64,000 bases of DNA, from contig NZ_CP070491.1 in the NCBI RefSeq assembly GCF_016925495.1, positions 1-64,000 on the forward strand, read 5' to 3'. Source of the DNA: Methylococcus sp. EFPC2 (lineage in GTDB: Bacteria > Pseudomonadota > Gammaproteobacteria > Methylococcales > Methylococcaceae). The translations under genes and the position numbers were made by a program. Under the pieces are notes generated by a model that did no database searches, was not told the DNA's origin, and saw nothing but the letters and a program-made list of their open reading frames with translations. This document shows, piece after piece, positions 19,005 through 27,486 of the stretch (its first letter is position 1; the number at the start of each line of letters is the position of its first letter).

Positions 19005-20315
19005 TTGGCGATTTATCGGCGCTTGCCGATTGGACCGGCAACCATTTGGTCAATATTAGGAGCCTATTTGATTTTGCCGGTTGGCAATGCGGTAGACCTG
19101 CCTCTCCTTCCCCCCTTGGACAAGATAACTATTCCGAATGTAGCGGCATTTTTGGTTTGCAGGTTTCTGCTTGGCCGGCCTGTAAATCTATTGCCAAGTG
19201 GAGGTTGGGGCAAATGGCTGATGATTGTTTACTTATTGAGCCCATTCGTAACGGCCGCAGTTAATAGTGATCCCGTAATCGCGGGTCCACGGTATATCGG
19301 AGGTATGGATTATTATGATGCGCTATCCGATGTCATTAGACAGAGCTTATTTATTGTGCCCTTCGCGCTCGGTCGACAACTTCTGACTTCCGCCAGCGAT
19401 AGTGAAAATATAATTCGAGCTCTGGTGGTTGCCGGTATTGTTTACTCGCTACCCATGCTTTTTGAAGTTCGCATGAGCCCTCAACTTCATACGTGGATTT
19501 ATGGGTATTTTCCACATAGTTTTCTTCAGCAGATGCGCGATGGGGGATTTCGGCCCGTGGTTTTCCTCGGGCATGGCCTATGGGTGGCGTTTTTTGCTAT
19601 GACGGCCGTGGTAGGGGCGGCTACGTTGTGGCAGGCACGGATTTCCGTCGGGCGCTTTAATCCTGCAGGTGTGCTGGCTTACTTAAGCGTGGTTCTGCTC
19701 TTATGCAAGAGTATGGCATCGATGCTTTATGCGGCTGTGCTGCTTTTATTTATTCGCTTTACGTCCGTCACCACTCAACTGAATATCGCGAGATGTATAG
19801 TGCTTATTACCTTGCTGTATCCAATGTTGCGAGCCATGGAATGCTTTCCTGTGCAGGGCATCGAGGAAATGGCTGCGTCGGTTAGCAAGGAAAGAGCGCA
19901 ATCCCTGAAGTTTCGACTAGATAACGAAGAAATCTTGCTCGCCCGTGCTAGGGAGCGAGCTTTTTCGGGCTGGGGAAGTTGGGGACGCAATAGGGTTTAC
20001 GACGAGGCTACCGGCGATGATTTGTCGGTCACGGATGGCCGTTGGATTATCGTGATGGGCCAATACGGCTGGTTCGGTTACATTGCTGAGTTCGGCTTAT
20101 TGGCATTGCCTGTTTTTAGAGCGTTTAAGGCAAGTCGTTATGTTCCCATTAAGAAGGATAGAATTATCCTGGGCGCGCTATCGCTCATACTGGCGATTAG
20201 CCTACTTGATTTGCTCGTTAACGCTTCAGTGACGCCTTGGACCTGGCTAATTGCCGGTAGCTTGCTTGGTCGATGCGAATCTATTAATCCGGCCACTAAA
20301 AGGCGTGCATACTGA
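19005..20315 (+). CDS. O-antigen polymerase/ligase-like membrane protein
   Basis: A protein of at least 436 residues with about ten membrane helices and a large loop in the C-terminal third. This is the layout of Wzy polymerases and O-antigen ligases; sequence alone does not separate them. The first conventional start is TTG at 19005, but the frame is open from 18942 and encodes INPNIFSYLVLFGWPFIC directly before it. That looks like a true first helix with no ATG, GTG or TTG ahead of it. The real N terminus may therefore use a rare codon or have been altered at the repeat junction. It is the only polymerase candidate in the locus. Confidence 0.7.
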   Translation: MAIYRRLPIGPATIWSILGAYLILPVGNAVDLPLLPPLDKITIPNVAAFLVCRFLLGRPVNLLPSGGWGKWLMIVYLLSPFVTAAVNSDPVIAGPRYIGGMDYYDALSDVIRQSLFIVPFALGRQLLTSASDSENIIRALVVAGIVYSLPMLFEVRMSPQLHTWIYGYFPHSFLQQMRDGGFRPVVFLGHGLWVAFFAMTAVVGAATLWQARISVGRFNPAGVLAYLSVVLLLCKSMASMLYAAVLLLFIRFTSVTTQLNIARCIVLITLLYPMLRAMECFPVQGIEEMAASVSKERAQSLKFRLDNEEILLARARERAFSGWGSWGRNRVYDEATGDDLSVTDGRWIIVMGQYGWFGYIAEFGLLALPVFRAFKASRYVPIKKDRIILGALSLILAISLLDLLVNASVTPWTWLIAGSLLGRCESINPATKRRAY

Positions 20316-20399
20316 ATGGAGCATGTATGCCCGTTCTGTGCGCGTTTTTGTATGAAAAATAGTAGTCAGGTTAATATTTTAAGGCACGAGGATTAGCCG
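20291..20399 (+). repeat. Diverged direct repeat, right copy
   Basis: Right-hand partner of 18832-18958. It spans the last eight codons of the polymerase-like gene and runs about 85 bases beyond its stop. Together the copies bracket that gene, as expected after a duplication or a recombination that brought in a new polymerase. Confidence 0.65.
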
Positions 20400-20549
20400 A
20401 CACAAAAGCACCTGGCTATATTATGAGCTTAGTTACTTACTATTTGTTGTGTCCATCGGAATGTCAACAGCATTGCTTACAGAGTGGGCTGGCGTGCGTA
20501 GTTAAATAGGCTAGGCCTCCCGTAGCATAATGGAAATAACCGCAAGAAA

Positions 20550-21890
20550 ATGTCGACGTCAACTATTGCTCAGACTCGCCTGCGTGGCAGGGTTATTCAA
20601 GCCGGGTTCTGGTGGGTCTCTGGTTACACGGTAAATCAGGTCTTGCGATTTGCAGGCAACCTCATTCTGACTCGACTTTTGTTTCCTGATGCATTCGGTC
20701 TCTTGGCTATCGTTCAGACGGTCATACTCGGATTCACGATGCTCTCGGATATGGGGGTTGCTCCTTGCATCGTCCAGAACAAGCGGGGCGATGATTCAGC
20801 GTTTCTAAATACCGCCTGGACGATACAAGTAGTCCGAGGTTGTCTGCTGTGGGGTTTGTTGTGGATCGCATCGAAGCCATCAGCGGCATTTTATGAGCAG
20901 CCCCTTCTGGCGGAATTGTTGCCTGCAGCCGGGTTAACCGCGCTCATCACGGGATTTAACTCAACGAAACTCGCGACCGCCGACCGTCATTTGGAAGCCG
21001 CGCGAGTCACGCTCATCGACCTCGGTTCCTATGCATTTGGCTTAGTGATCACTGTCCTTTGGGCCTGGGCCGAACATACGGTATGGGCTTTGGTTTGGGG
21101 TAGCGTCATTGGCGCGGTGACGAAGATGTTTGCCAGCCACCTTGCGCTGCATGGCGTGAAGAATTGGTTTCATTGGGATGACGCATCGGCTCGAACTCTG
21201 TTTGGCTTTGGGCAATGGGTGTTTGTCAGCTCTCTGATCACATTTCTTGCGGGAGAGGGAAACAAGTTGTTGATCGGCGCCATGTTGGATATTCATCAAC
21301 TCGCTTTTTACACCCTGGCGAGCACCATGAATGTCATGTTCATGCAGGCTTGCCAGCAGGTTGCAGCGAAGGTCCTGTTTCCATCTTATGCAGAAATTAT
21401 CCGGAACCACCCGGAGCGACTTTATGGTGCGCTTGAGAAAGGCAGGCTCGCGATCATTCTGCCGGGCTGGCTCGTTGCCGTGTTCTTCGTATTTCTCGGC
21501 GATACGGTGATGCGGCTGTTTTATGACGCGAGATATGCGGATTCCGGCACCATGTTACAACTGCTTGCTATCGGCTCCCTGAGCGCTGTGATGAGTTTGT
21601 CATATGCCGGTGTTCTAATGGCAAAAGGGATGGTTGGCAGAAGCGCAATGCTCCAGGCTGTTCAGGTATTGATTCAAATTGGAGCCATGTTGGTGGGGCA
21701 TCAGCTTAGTGGGGTATATGGCCTGATGGTAGGTTTGGCAGTGGCCAATTGGATCGTGTATTTCGTCGTGGCTATAGTATTTGCGCGATTATCTCTCTGG
21801 CACCCGAGAGTCGATCTACCTTTCCTTGGGATGTCGGCGGTGGTGTTATTTCTTGCAATAAATTATGGCCTATTACCGACTCGCGGGTGA
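20550..21890 (+). CDS. Wzx-like oligosaccharide flippase
   Basis: A 446-residue MOP-superfamily flippase of the Polysacc_synt type. It starts RVIQAGFWWVSGYTVNQVLRFAGN, then LTRLLFPDAFGLLAIVQT, a classic N terminus. About 12 helices follow, with Arg-rich cytoplasmic loops. It would move lipid-linked repeat units to the periplasmic face. The ATG at 20550 follows a 150-base spacer. The stop nearly touches the next gene (3 bases), which starts an uninterrupted run of glycosyltransferases. Confidence 0.9.
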   Translation: MSTSTIAQTRLRGRVIQAGFWWVSGYTVNQVLRFAGNLILTRLLFPDAFGLLAIVQTVILGFTMLSDMGVAPCIVQNKRGDDSAFLNTAWTIQVVRGCLLWGLLWIASKPSAAFYEQPLLAELLPAAGLTALITGFNSTKLATADRHLEAARVTLIDLGSYAFGLVITVLWAWAEHTVWALVWGSVIGAVTKMFASHLALHGVKNWFHWDDASARTLFGFGQWVFVSSLITFLAGEGNKLLIGAMLDIHQLAFYTLASTMNVMFMQACQQVAAKVLFPSYAEIIRNHPERLYGALEKGRLAIILPGWLVAVFFVFLGDTVMRLFYDARYADSGTMLQLLAIGSLSAVMSLSYAGVLMAKGMVGRSAMLQAVQVLIQIGAMLVGHQLSGVYGLMVGLAVANWIVYFVVAIVFARLSLWHPRVDLPFLGMSAVVLFLAINYGLLPTRG

Positions 21891-21893
21891 GTT

Positions 21894-22712
21894 ATGTCGG
21901 TTGATATCCTAATGATCACTTGGAACAGATTCCATTACGCTAAGCGCACTATCGACAACCTGCTGGCGACGAATGACGACTTCAGGCTTTATTGGTGGGA
22001 TAACGGGTCTTCGGACGGCGTGGCGGAATATATTTCGGCTCTCGAAGACCCAAGAATCGTGCTCAGGCATAAGCATGATTCGAATGTGATGCAGGCGGTT
22101 CCGACACGTTGGTTCCTGGAGCAAAGCAAGGCGGATGTCATCGGCAAAATCGATGATGACACGCTGGTTCCAGATGGCTGGATCAAAACGATACGGCCGG
22201 CCGTCGAACGGCATGACAGACTGGGTATGGTGGGGTGTTGGACATTCTGGCCGGAGGATTTCGAGAGGAACGCCGGGGTTGCGCAGAAAAAGATACGGGG
22301 ATTCGACCCACATCGGGTTCTCTCGAATCTCGGCATAGGTGGTACCGCTTTTCTGATGAAAAAATCGCTGGCATTGAAGTATTTGATCAAGAGCCACAAT
22401 GGCACGGCATTTCCGATCGATCGGGCAAAAATGTCCGCAGAGGGATACTGCAGCGGGTGGTACTACCCCTTGATATGGGCGGAGCACATGGATGATCCAA
22501 GATCGGAGTATTGCCTCGGCTACGACGAAAGCAGCGGGGGCATGTCGGCGCTTTCGGCAAAGGTGAGAGGGTTCAAAACGCAACAGGAATTTCTAAACTG
22601 GATAAAGACCGATGCCGACAGGATTCTTGATGCCGATACGTCAGTACAAATAAAAAAGTACAAGTTTGATAACTCCATACTCGGTCGGGTCATGAGAAGG
22701 CTGAGGCGATAA
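21894..22712 (+). CDS. GT2 family glycosyltransferase
   Basis: A 272-residue cytoplasmic GT-A enzyme. The N-terminal VDILMITWNRFHYAKRTID gives the nucleotide-binding strand, and the metal-binding DxD lies in IGKIDDDTLVPDGW. A C-terminal helical tail has basic residues that may touch the membrane. It begins 3 bases after the flippase stop and ends 7 bases before the next gene, so co-transcription is likely. Donor and acceptor are unknown. Confidence 0.82.
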   Translation: MSVDILMITWNRFHYAKRTIDNLLATNDDFRLYWWDNGSSDGVAEYISALEDPRIVLRHKHDSNVMQAVPTRWFLEQSKADVIGKIDDDTLVPDGWIKTIRPAVERHDRLGMVGCWTFWPEDFERNAGVAQKKIRGFDPHRVLSNLGIGGTAFLMKKSLALKYLIKSHNGTAFPIDRAKMSAEGYCSGWYYPLIWAEHMDDPRSEYCLGYDESSGGMSALSAKVRGFKTQQEFLNWIKTDADRILDADTSVQIKKYKFDNSILGRVMRRLRR

Positions 22713-22719
22713 ACCCATC

Positions 22720-23904
22720 ATGAAAAAAATGCTAGTGGGTTACGTGCCGGAGTCATTTCCGCAAGTTTCGGAGACGTTTGTCATAAACGAAATATGGGGC
22801 ATGTTGGAGCGAGGTTACGCGGTTTGCGTAATACCGAGATTGCACGTGCCTGTCGTTAGCGGAATGCATGACCGATACTATGCTATTAGGGGGGCAATCG
22901 ATCTTGTGAATTTCCAAGGCGCTATGTTTTCGTTATCGGCCTTCCTGATCGGTTGTTTATATGGAGGTCAAATAAGACCCCGAATTAGGCTTGTCAGTAT
23001 GGCTCGGCATTTCAGGAACGCCGTCGGCATCGCAAAACACTATATCCGTCTGGCGAGCGCGAGGCCTGATGTATTGATTACCCATTTTGCTTACGACAAT
23101 GCGGTGGCCAGTTCACTTTATTCCCAAAGGAATAACGTCAAAAATATATTATGGATGCACGGCTCGGATATTCATACAGTGCCTCATCGTAGCCTTAAAT
23201 GGATAACTAATAACTGTGCGGCAATTGTGACAAATTCGATGCACTCGCGTCGTCTCATCCGGGAGCTGGGCATTGATGTACCTATCCACGTTTCGTCACT
23301 TGGCGTAAACCTTTCGCGGTTCGATGTCTCGGATAATGCAGACAAACATGTCCGGCCCGTGATCATTTGCGTTGCTCGATTAGGGCATGGGAAGGACCAC
23401 ATGTTCCTTCTACGGGTGTTTGCGTTAGTCAAGAAGGCTTTGCCCAAGGCGGAGTTATGGCTCGTTGGTGATGGACCCAATCGAGAGAAGCTCGAACAAT
23501 ACGTTTGTGATCTGAATATCCAGGATGTGGTTTTTCATGGAAATCAACCTCAAGAGACTGTGTCCTGCATGTTGAGGCAGTCGTGGGTTTGCGTTTTATT
23601 TAGTGACATGGAAGGTTTGGGCGTGGCCTTGTTGGAGGCGCATGCGAGCGGGGTACCATGCCTATGCAATTCAGTCGGAGGAATGCCAGAGGTCGTCAGT
23701 GATGAAGAAACTGGGTTTGTAATCGATAAGACGGCTGACGATGCGGAACGATCGGCGGCCGATAGATGCGTACAGTTGCTTTCGAATGACGAACTAAGAA
23801 AAACCATGGGTGAGAAAGCAAGATCGAGGGCCGAATCTCATTTCTCCGAGGACCTTCATTTTGAAATGATGGACCGCCTCGTTAAGCAGATAACGGCGCG
23901 ATAG
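22720..23904 (+). CDS. GT4 family glycosyltransferase
   Basis: A 394-residue GT-B enzyme. The N-terminal domain (GYVPESFPQVSETFVINEI) binds acceptor, and the C-terminal Rossmann domain (VARLGHGKDHMFLLRVFALV; LWLVGDGPNREKLEQ) binds the sugar nucleotide. The family E-x7-E motif is in SDMEGLGVALLEAHASG. Its N terminus resembles that of the later GT4 at 32106 (YFINQYPAVSHSFIRREI), so both may act on related acceptors. ATG at 22720. Confidence 0.88.
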   Translation: MKKMLVGYVPESFPQVSETFVINEIWGMLERGYAVCVIPRLHVPVVSGMHDRYYAIRGAIDLVNFQGAMFSLSAFLIGCLYGGQIRPRIRLVSMARHFRNAVGIAKHYIRLASARPDVLITHFAYDNAVASSLYSQRNNVKNILWMHGSDIHTVPHRSLKWITNNCAAIVTNSMHSRRLIRELGIDVPIHVSSLGVNLSRFDVSDNADKHVRPVIICVARLGHGKDHMFLLRVFALVKKALPKAELWLVGDGPNREKLEQYVCDLNIQDVVFHGNQPQETVSCMLRQSWVCVLFSDMEGLGVALLEAHASGVPCLCNSVGGMPEVVSDEETGFVIDKTADDAERSAADRCVQLLSNDELRKTMGEKARSRAESHFSEDLHFEMMDRLVKQITAR

Positions 23905-23917
23905 CGGTGATCGTCCG

Positions 23918-24937
23918 ATGATGCATAGCGCCAAGAAAAGGGTATGGGTGGTGATAGTTAACTATCGTGCGCCGGATCTGGTTATCGATTGTCTGCGTTC
24001 TTTTTCGGCTACGGACTGGAATTTGCGCAATGGATATGTCGTGGTGGTAGACAATAATTCGGGTGATCGTTCCGAGCAAATGCTCTCTGACTTCATCGCT
24101 CGAAGTGGCTTGTCATCCTGGGTTAGCCTGGCCACTCAGGAGCGTAACGGCGGATTCGCCTATGGCAATAACGCCGCCCTACGCATGGCCTTGGGGGGGG
24201 AGGCGCCACCGGATTATGTGATGCTGCTCAATCCGGACACGATACTCCGCTCCGGCGCGATCCAGACCCTAGTGGAATTCATGGACGGGCACCCCCAGGT
24301 CGGCGTCGCCGGCAGTCTATTGGAGACACCCGAAGGCGGCGTGGACTGTTCGGCTCACCGGGTGCATTCCCCCCTGAGCGAGTTGAACGACGGCGCGCGG
24401 TTGGGCGTATTGAGCCGATTGCTACGTGGCTATGTGGTTTCCGAGGCGCCGCGCATGAAGGCTCATGCCTGTGACTGGGTTTCGGGGGCTAGCATGATCA
24501 TCCGGCGCCCTGTGATTGAAGACATTGGCCTTATGGACGAAGGTTTTTTCCTTTACTTCGAGGAGGTCGACTACTGCTGGCGCGCCAAGAATGCGGGCTG
24601 GGAATGCTGGTATGTACCCGAGTCGCGTGTGATGCATTTGGAAGGCGCGTCGACAGGCATCAAATCGGGAGCAAAGCGGCGCGCGAGGTATTGGTATGAC
24701 TCGCGCCGTTACTTTTTCATCAAACATTACGGTGTTGCGGGGCTGTTTTTCGCCGACGGCCTCTGGGCTCTCGGGCGTCTCACGTTTCTGTTGCGCCAAT
24801 GCTTACATCTCGGTGGCTCGAATAGGCCCGCAGAGCCCAAACGGTTTATGTTCGACTTGCTATGGGGCGATCTGCGTTTCTTCCTTCAAGGGCAATTATG
24901 GAAGTTAGGGCGCCCGACGCAAGGCCGGCGAGTATAA
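23918..24937 (+). CDS. GT2 family (rhamnosyltransferase-like) glycosyltransferase
   Basis: A 339-residue GT-A enzyme. It shows VVIVNYRAPDLVIDCLRSF, VVDNNSGDRSEQM, a metal site in MLLNPDTILRSG, and the catalytic region WVSGASMIIRRPVIEDIG followed by DEGFFLYFEEVDYCWRAK. This set is typical of the GT2 group often annotated as rhamnosyltransferases. The C terminus ends with amphipathic segments. The ATG is 13 bases after the previous stop. The sugar is unproven. Confidence 0.86.
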   Translation: MMHSAKKRVWVVIVNYRAPDLVIDCLRSFSATDWNLRNGYVVVVDNNSGDRSEQMLSDFIARSGLSSWVSLATQERNGGFAYGNNAALRMALGGEAPPDYVMLLNPDTILRSGAIQTLVEFMDGHPQVGVAGSLLETPEGGVDCSAHRVHSPLSELNDGARLGVLSRLLRGYVVSEAPRMKAHACDWVSGASMIIRRPVIEDIGLMDEGFFLYFEEVDYCWRAKNAGWECWYVPESRVMHLEGASTGIKSGAKRRARYWYDSRRYFFIKHYGVAGLFFADGLWALGRLTFLLRQCLHLGGSNRPAEPKRFMFDLLWGDLRFFLQGQLWKLGRPTQGRRV

Positions 24938-24977
24938 GCATGATCGCGACCAGTTGCACGAGGAGGAATAGCGTACC

Positions 24978-26216
24978 GTGGACATGAAGAATTCGTCGGA
25001 TCATGCCGCAAACGATAACAGGTCGGCGAACATGCGTTCAGGCGCATTTGACGTTATGTATGTCGAGGGTCCGGGCGACATTGTGGAATCCTTTCTCCGC
25101 TGGCATAGCCAACAGGATGTGGTTACGGAAACAGCAATAACCTTTAGTGGGCAGTTCTTCGATTATTGCGAGCAGAATTCGCTCCGTGCCTACGCTGTTT
25201 CCTATAGCAACGATACAAGAAAGGAGAGCACCGAACAGTTTCGGGTTGAAAACCGGCCAAAACGGATCTTTGGTGCCGGCGCTCTGTATCACTTTTCGCA
25301 AATCGTTTACGGGCTGAGTATTCTCGCAACGGCGATAAGGGTCCGCCCCAAAGCCTTGCATGTAACGTCCGGTGTGACCTATTGGTTTGTCTTGGCGCCT
25401 CTCAAATTATTAAACATCAGAATAGTTCCTCATTTTCACAATGCCTTATGGCCCAAGGGCAATCGTCCGCGTGATCCTATAAAACGAGTTTTATTGGCAT
25501 TGGATGGTTGGTTTATAAAGAATATCGCCTTTGCATCCGTATGTGTATCCCCGGAAGTCGAAAGGCAAATCAAGCAGCTAGCAAAAACAGACAAAATATC
25601 GGTGAATCAGTTTTGTGCGCAATTCCATCGACAGGATTTTGAAAATCGCCAGGTCCTTCTGAGGCATGATCAGAAACCATTTGTAGTGGTTTTCGCCGGG
25701 CGGGTCGAGCGTAACAAGGGTGTTTTCGACATTCTGGACATGGCGGATCGTCTACGCGATAAAAACGTGGTGTTCGAAATTTGTGGGGGTGGCTCGGCGC
25801 TGGAGGAGTTACGCAATGAGTGTACCCAGCGCAATCTCGAACTATTTGTGCATATTAGAGGGCAACTGGAACGCCCCGAGTTACTGAAGGCTTACCAGCG
25901 TAGCCATGTGGTCATAATCCCAACGCGGAGCGACTTAATTGAAGGTTTTGCAATGGTTGCTGCTGAGGCAATTTTGCTGGGGCGCCCAATCATCACTTCG
26001 GACGTTGTCCCGGCACTGGAAGTGTTAGGAGGCGCTGCGCTGGCGGCAAAGGCCGACGACATAGCGGATTATGTGGCGGCTATTCATAAACTGCTCCATG
26101 ATAAGGTTTTGTACGAACAATTGTGCGAAAACTGTATTCCTTTAAGAGAGCAATTCCTCAATGGTAAAAACGGTCTGACTATGACGCTTAATAATTTAAA
26201 TGGCAGAATGCCGTAG
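24978..26216 (+). CDS. GT4 family glycosyltransferase
   Basis: A 412-residue GT-B enzyme. A perfect AGGAGG (24961-24966) lies 11 bases before the GTG at 24978, which is why this start is used rather than the ATG at 24984. The donor-binding half contains VVFAGRVERNKGVFDILDMADRL in two parts and VFEICGGGSALEELR. The family E-x7-E region is IEGFAMVAAEAILLGRPII. The N terminus has an unusual polar head of about 25 residues. It is followed by a 204-base gap, which may mark an operon break. Confidence 0.83.
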   Translation: MDMKNSSDHAANDNRSANMRSGAFDVMYVEGPGDIVESFLRWHSQQDVVTETAITFSGQFFDYCEQNSLRAYAVSYSNDTRKESTEQFRVENRPKRIFGAGALYHFSQIVYGLSILATAIRVRPKALHVTSGVTYWFVLAPLKLLNIRIVPHFHNALWPKGNRPRDPIKRVLLALDGWFIKNIAFASVCVSPEVERQIKQLAKTDKISVNQFCAQFHRQDFENRQVLLRHDQKPFVVVFAGRVERNKGVFDILDMADRLRDKNVVFEICGGGSALEELRNECTQRNLELFVHIRGQLERPELLKAYQRSHVVIIPTRSDLIEGFAMVAAEAILLGRPIITSDVVPALEVLGGAALAAKADDIADYVAAIHKLLHDKVLYEQLCENCIPLREQFLNGKNGLTMTLNNLNGRMP

Positions 26217-26420
26217 TGTCGTAAGAAGCCTCTGGTTGCGGAGTCGAGCCAGAAGCCTAAGATTACGAAAATCTTAGACTTATGGCGACTAAACTTTTCG
26301 AAAAAAATAACAATGGTCGGTCTCTATAATTTTATGGCCTGCGGGTGTTATCTGATTTCCGTGAACTGATATGCAGTTATCCGGTGTCTCTTATCTTAAG
26401 GACATATTTATTTTTAAGCT

Positions 26421-27407
26421 ATGAAGTTAGGTATTGTGGTAATCGGCCGAAACGAAGGGGAAAGACTTCGTGGCTGCTTGAAATCCGTCAGTTCATCGGG
26501 TAGCGCAGTGATCTATGTAGATTCCGGGTCTACGGATAGCTCCGTTTTAATGGCGCGAAACATGGGGCTCAACGTTATTGAATTGGATCGCTCTTCCCCG
26601 TTTTCGGCGGCCCGAGCCCGCAATGAAGGCTTTGAGTATTTGCTTCGGCATTTTCCCGAGATCCGTTACGTGCAATTCATCGATGGCGACTGCACGCTCG
26701 CTCCCGGTTGGCTTGCCGCTGCCGAGGCGGCCCTTGACTGCTCCACCGAATGCGCGGCAATGATCGGTCACTTGCAGGAGCGGAACCCAGACGCGACGCC
26801 TTATAACCGCCTATGCGCCTTGGAATGGAAGTCGGTACCGGGCGTACTGACCGACTTCGGTGCTTTGGGCGGGATTTCGATGATTCGGGCCAGTGTGTTT
26901 CAGCAACTAGGTGGGTTTAATCAGGAGGTAATCGCCGGAGAGGACTCGGAGTTGGGTGTTCGCATGACTCTGGCAGGTTACAAGGTTATTAAAATCGATC
27001 ATGCCATGGCTGCGCACGATGCCGACATGCATCGGTTTATGCAATGGTGGAAGCGCGCTGTGCGCGGAGGCCACGCCATCGGTCAACGCGCTCACCTCAA
27101 TGGCAATTCGGCTGTAAGGGATTGCATTAAGGAGCGGAAAAGTACGTGGTTTTGGGGGGTAGGCCTTCCTCTGCTCACAGCTATTAGCGCAATTCCATCC
27201 AATAGTTTGAGCTTGCTTTTATTGGGAGGATATTTAGTGCTCGGCGTGCGAATTTTTCACTATCGGCATAGCCACGGAGATAGTGTAGCCGACGCGTTGC
27301 TTTATTCTCAATTCACGGTTCTTGGTAAGTTCGCCGGTGGCGTAGGTCTCATCAAGTTCTACTTGAATATGATGCTGAAACGCTATCACTTAATTGAGTA
27401 CAAATAG
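26421..27407 (+). CDS. GT2 family glycosyltransferase
   Basis: A 328-residue enzyme beginning KLGIVVIGRNEGERLRGCLK, with YVDSGSTDSSV and the DxD-like FIDGDCTLAPGW. The C-terminal half contains GEDSELGVRMTLAGYKV, then a membrane segment (LSLLLLGGYLVLGVRIF). This is the membrane-anchored GT2 type found in succinoglycan-like clusters. It uses an ATG at 26421 after the 204-base gap; the gap shows no other feature. Confidence 0.83.
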   Translation: MKLGIVVIGRNEGERLRGCLKSVSSSGSAVIYVDSGSTDSSVLMARNMGLNVIELDRSSPFSAARARNEGFEYLLRHFPEIRYVQFIDGDCTLAPGWLAAAEAALDCSTECAAMIGHLQERNPDATPYNRLCALEWKSVPGVLTDFGALGGISMIRASVFQQLGGFNQEVIAGEDSELGVRMTLAGYKVIKIDHAMAAHDADMHRFMQWWKRAVRGGHAIGQRAHLNGNSAVRDCIKERKSTWFWGVGLPLLTAISAIPSNSLSLLLLGGYLVLGVRIFHYRHSHGDSVADALLYSQFTVLGKFAGGVGLIKFYLNMMLKRYHLIEYK

Positions 27408-27486
27408 ATTATCTATTCTGCCGCGGTTAAATATAAACGAGGCAATATAGGCTTTCTGATTTTTCATGTCATAAGCAAATCAAACA

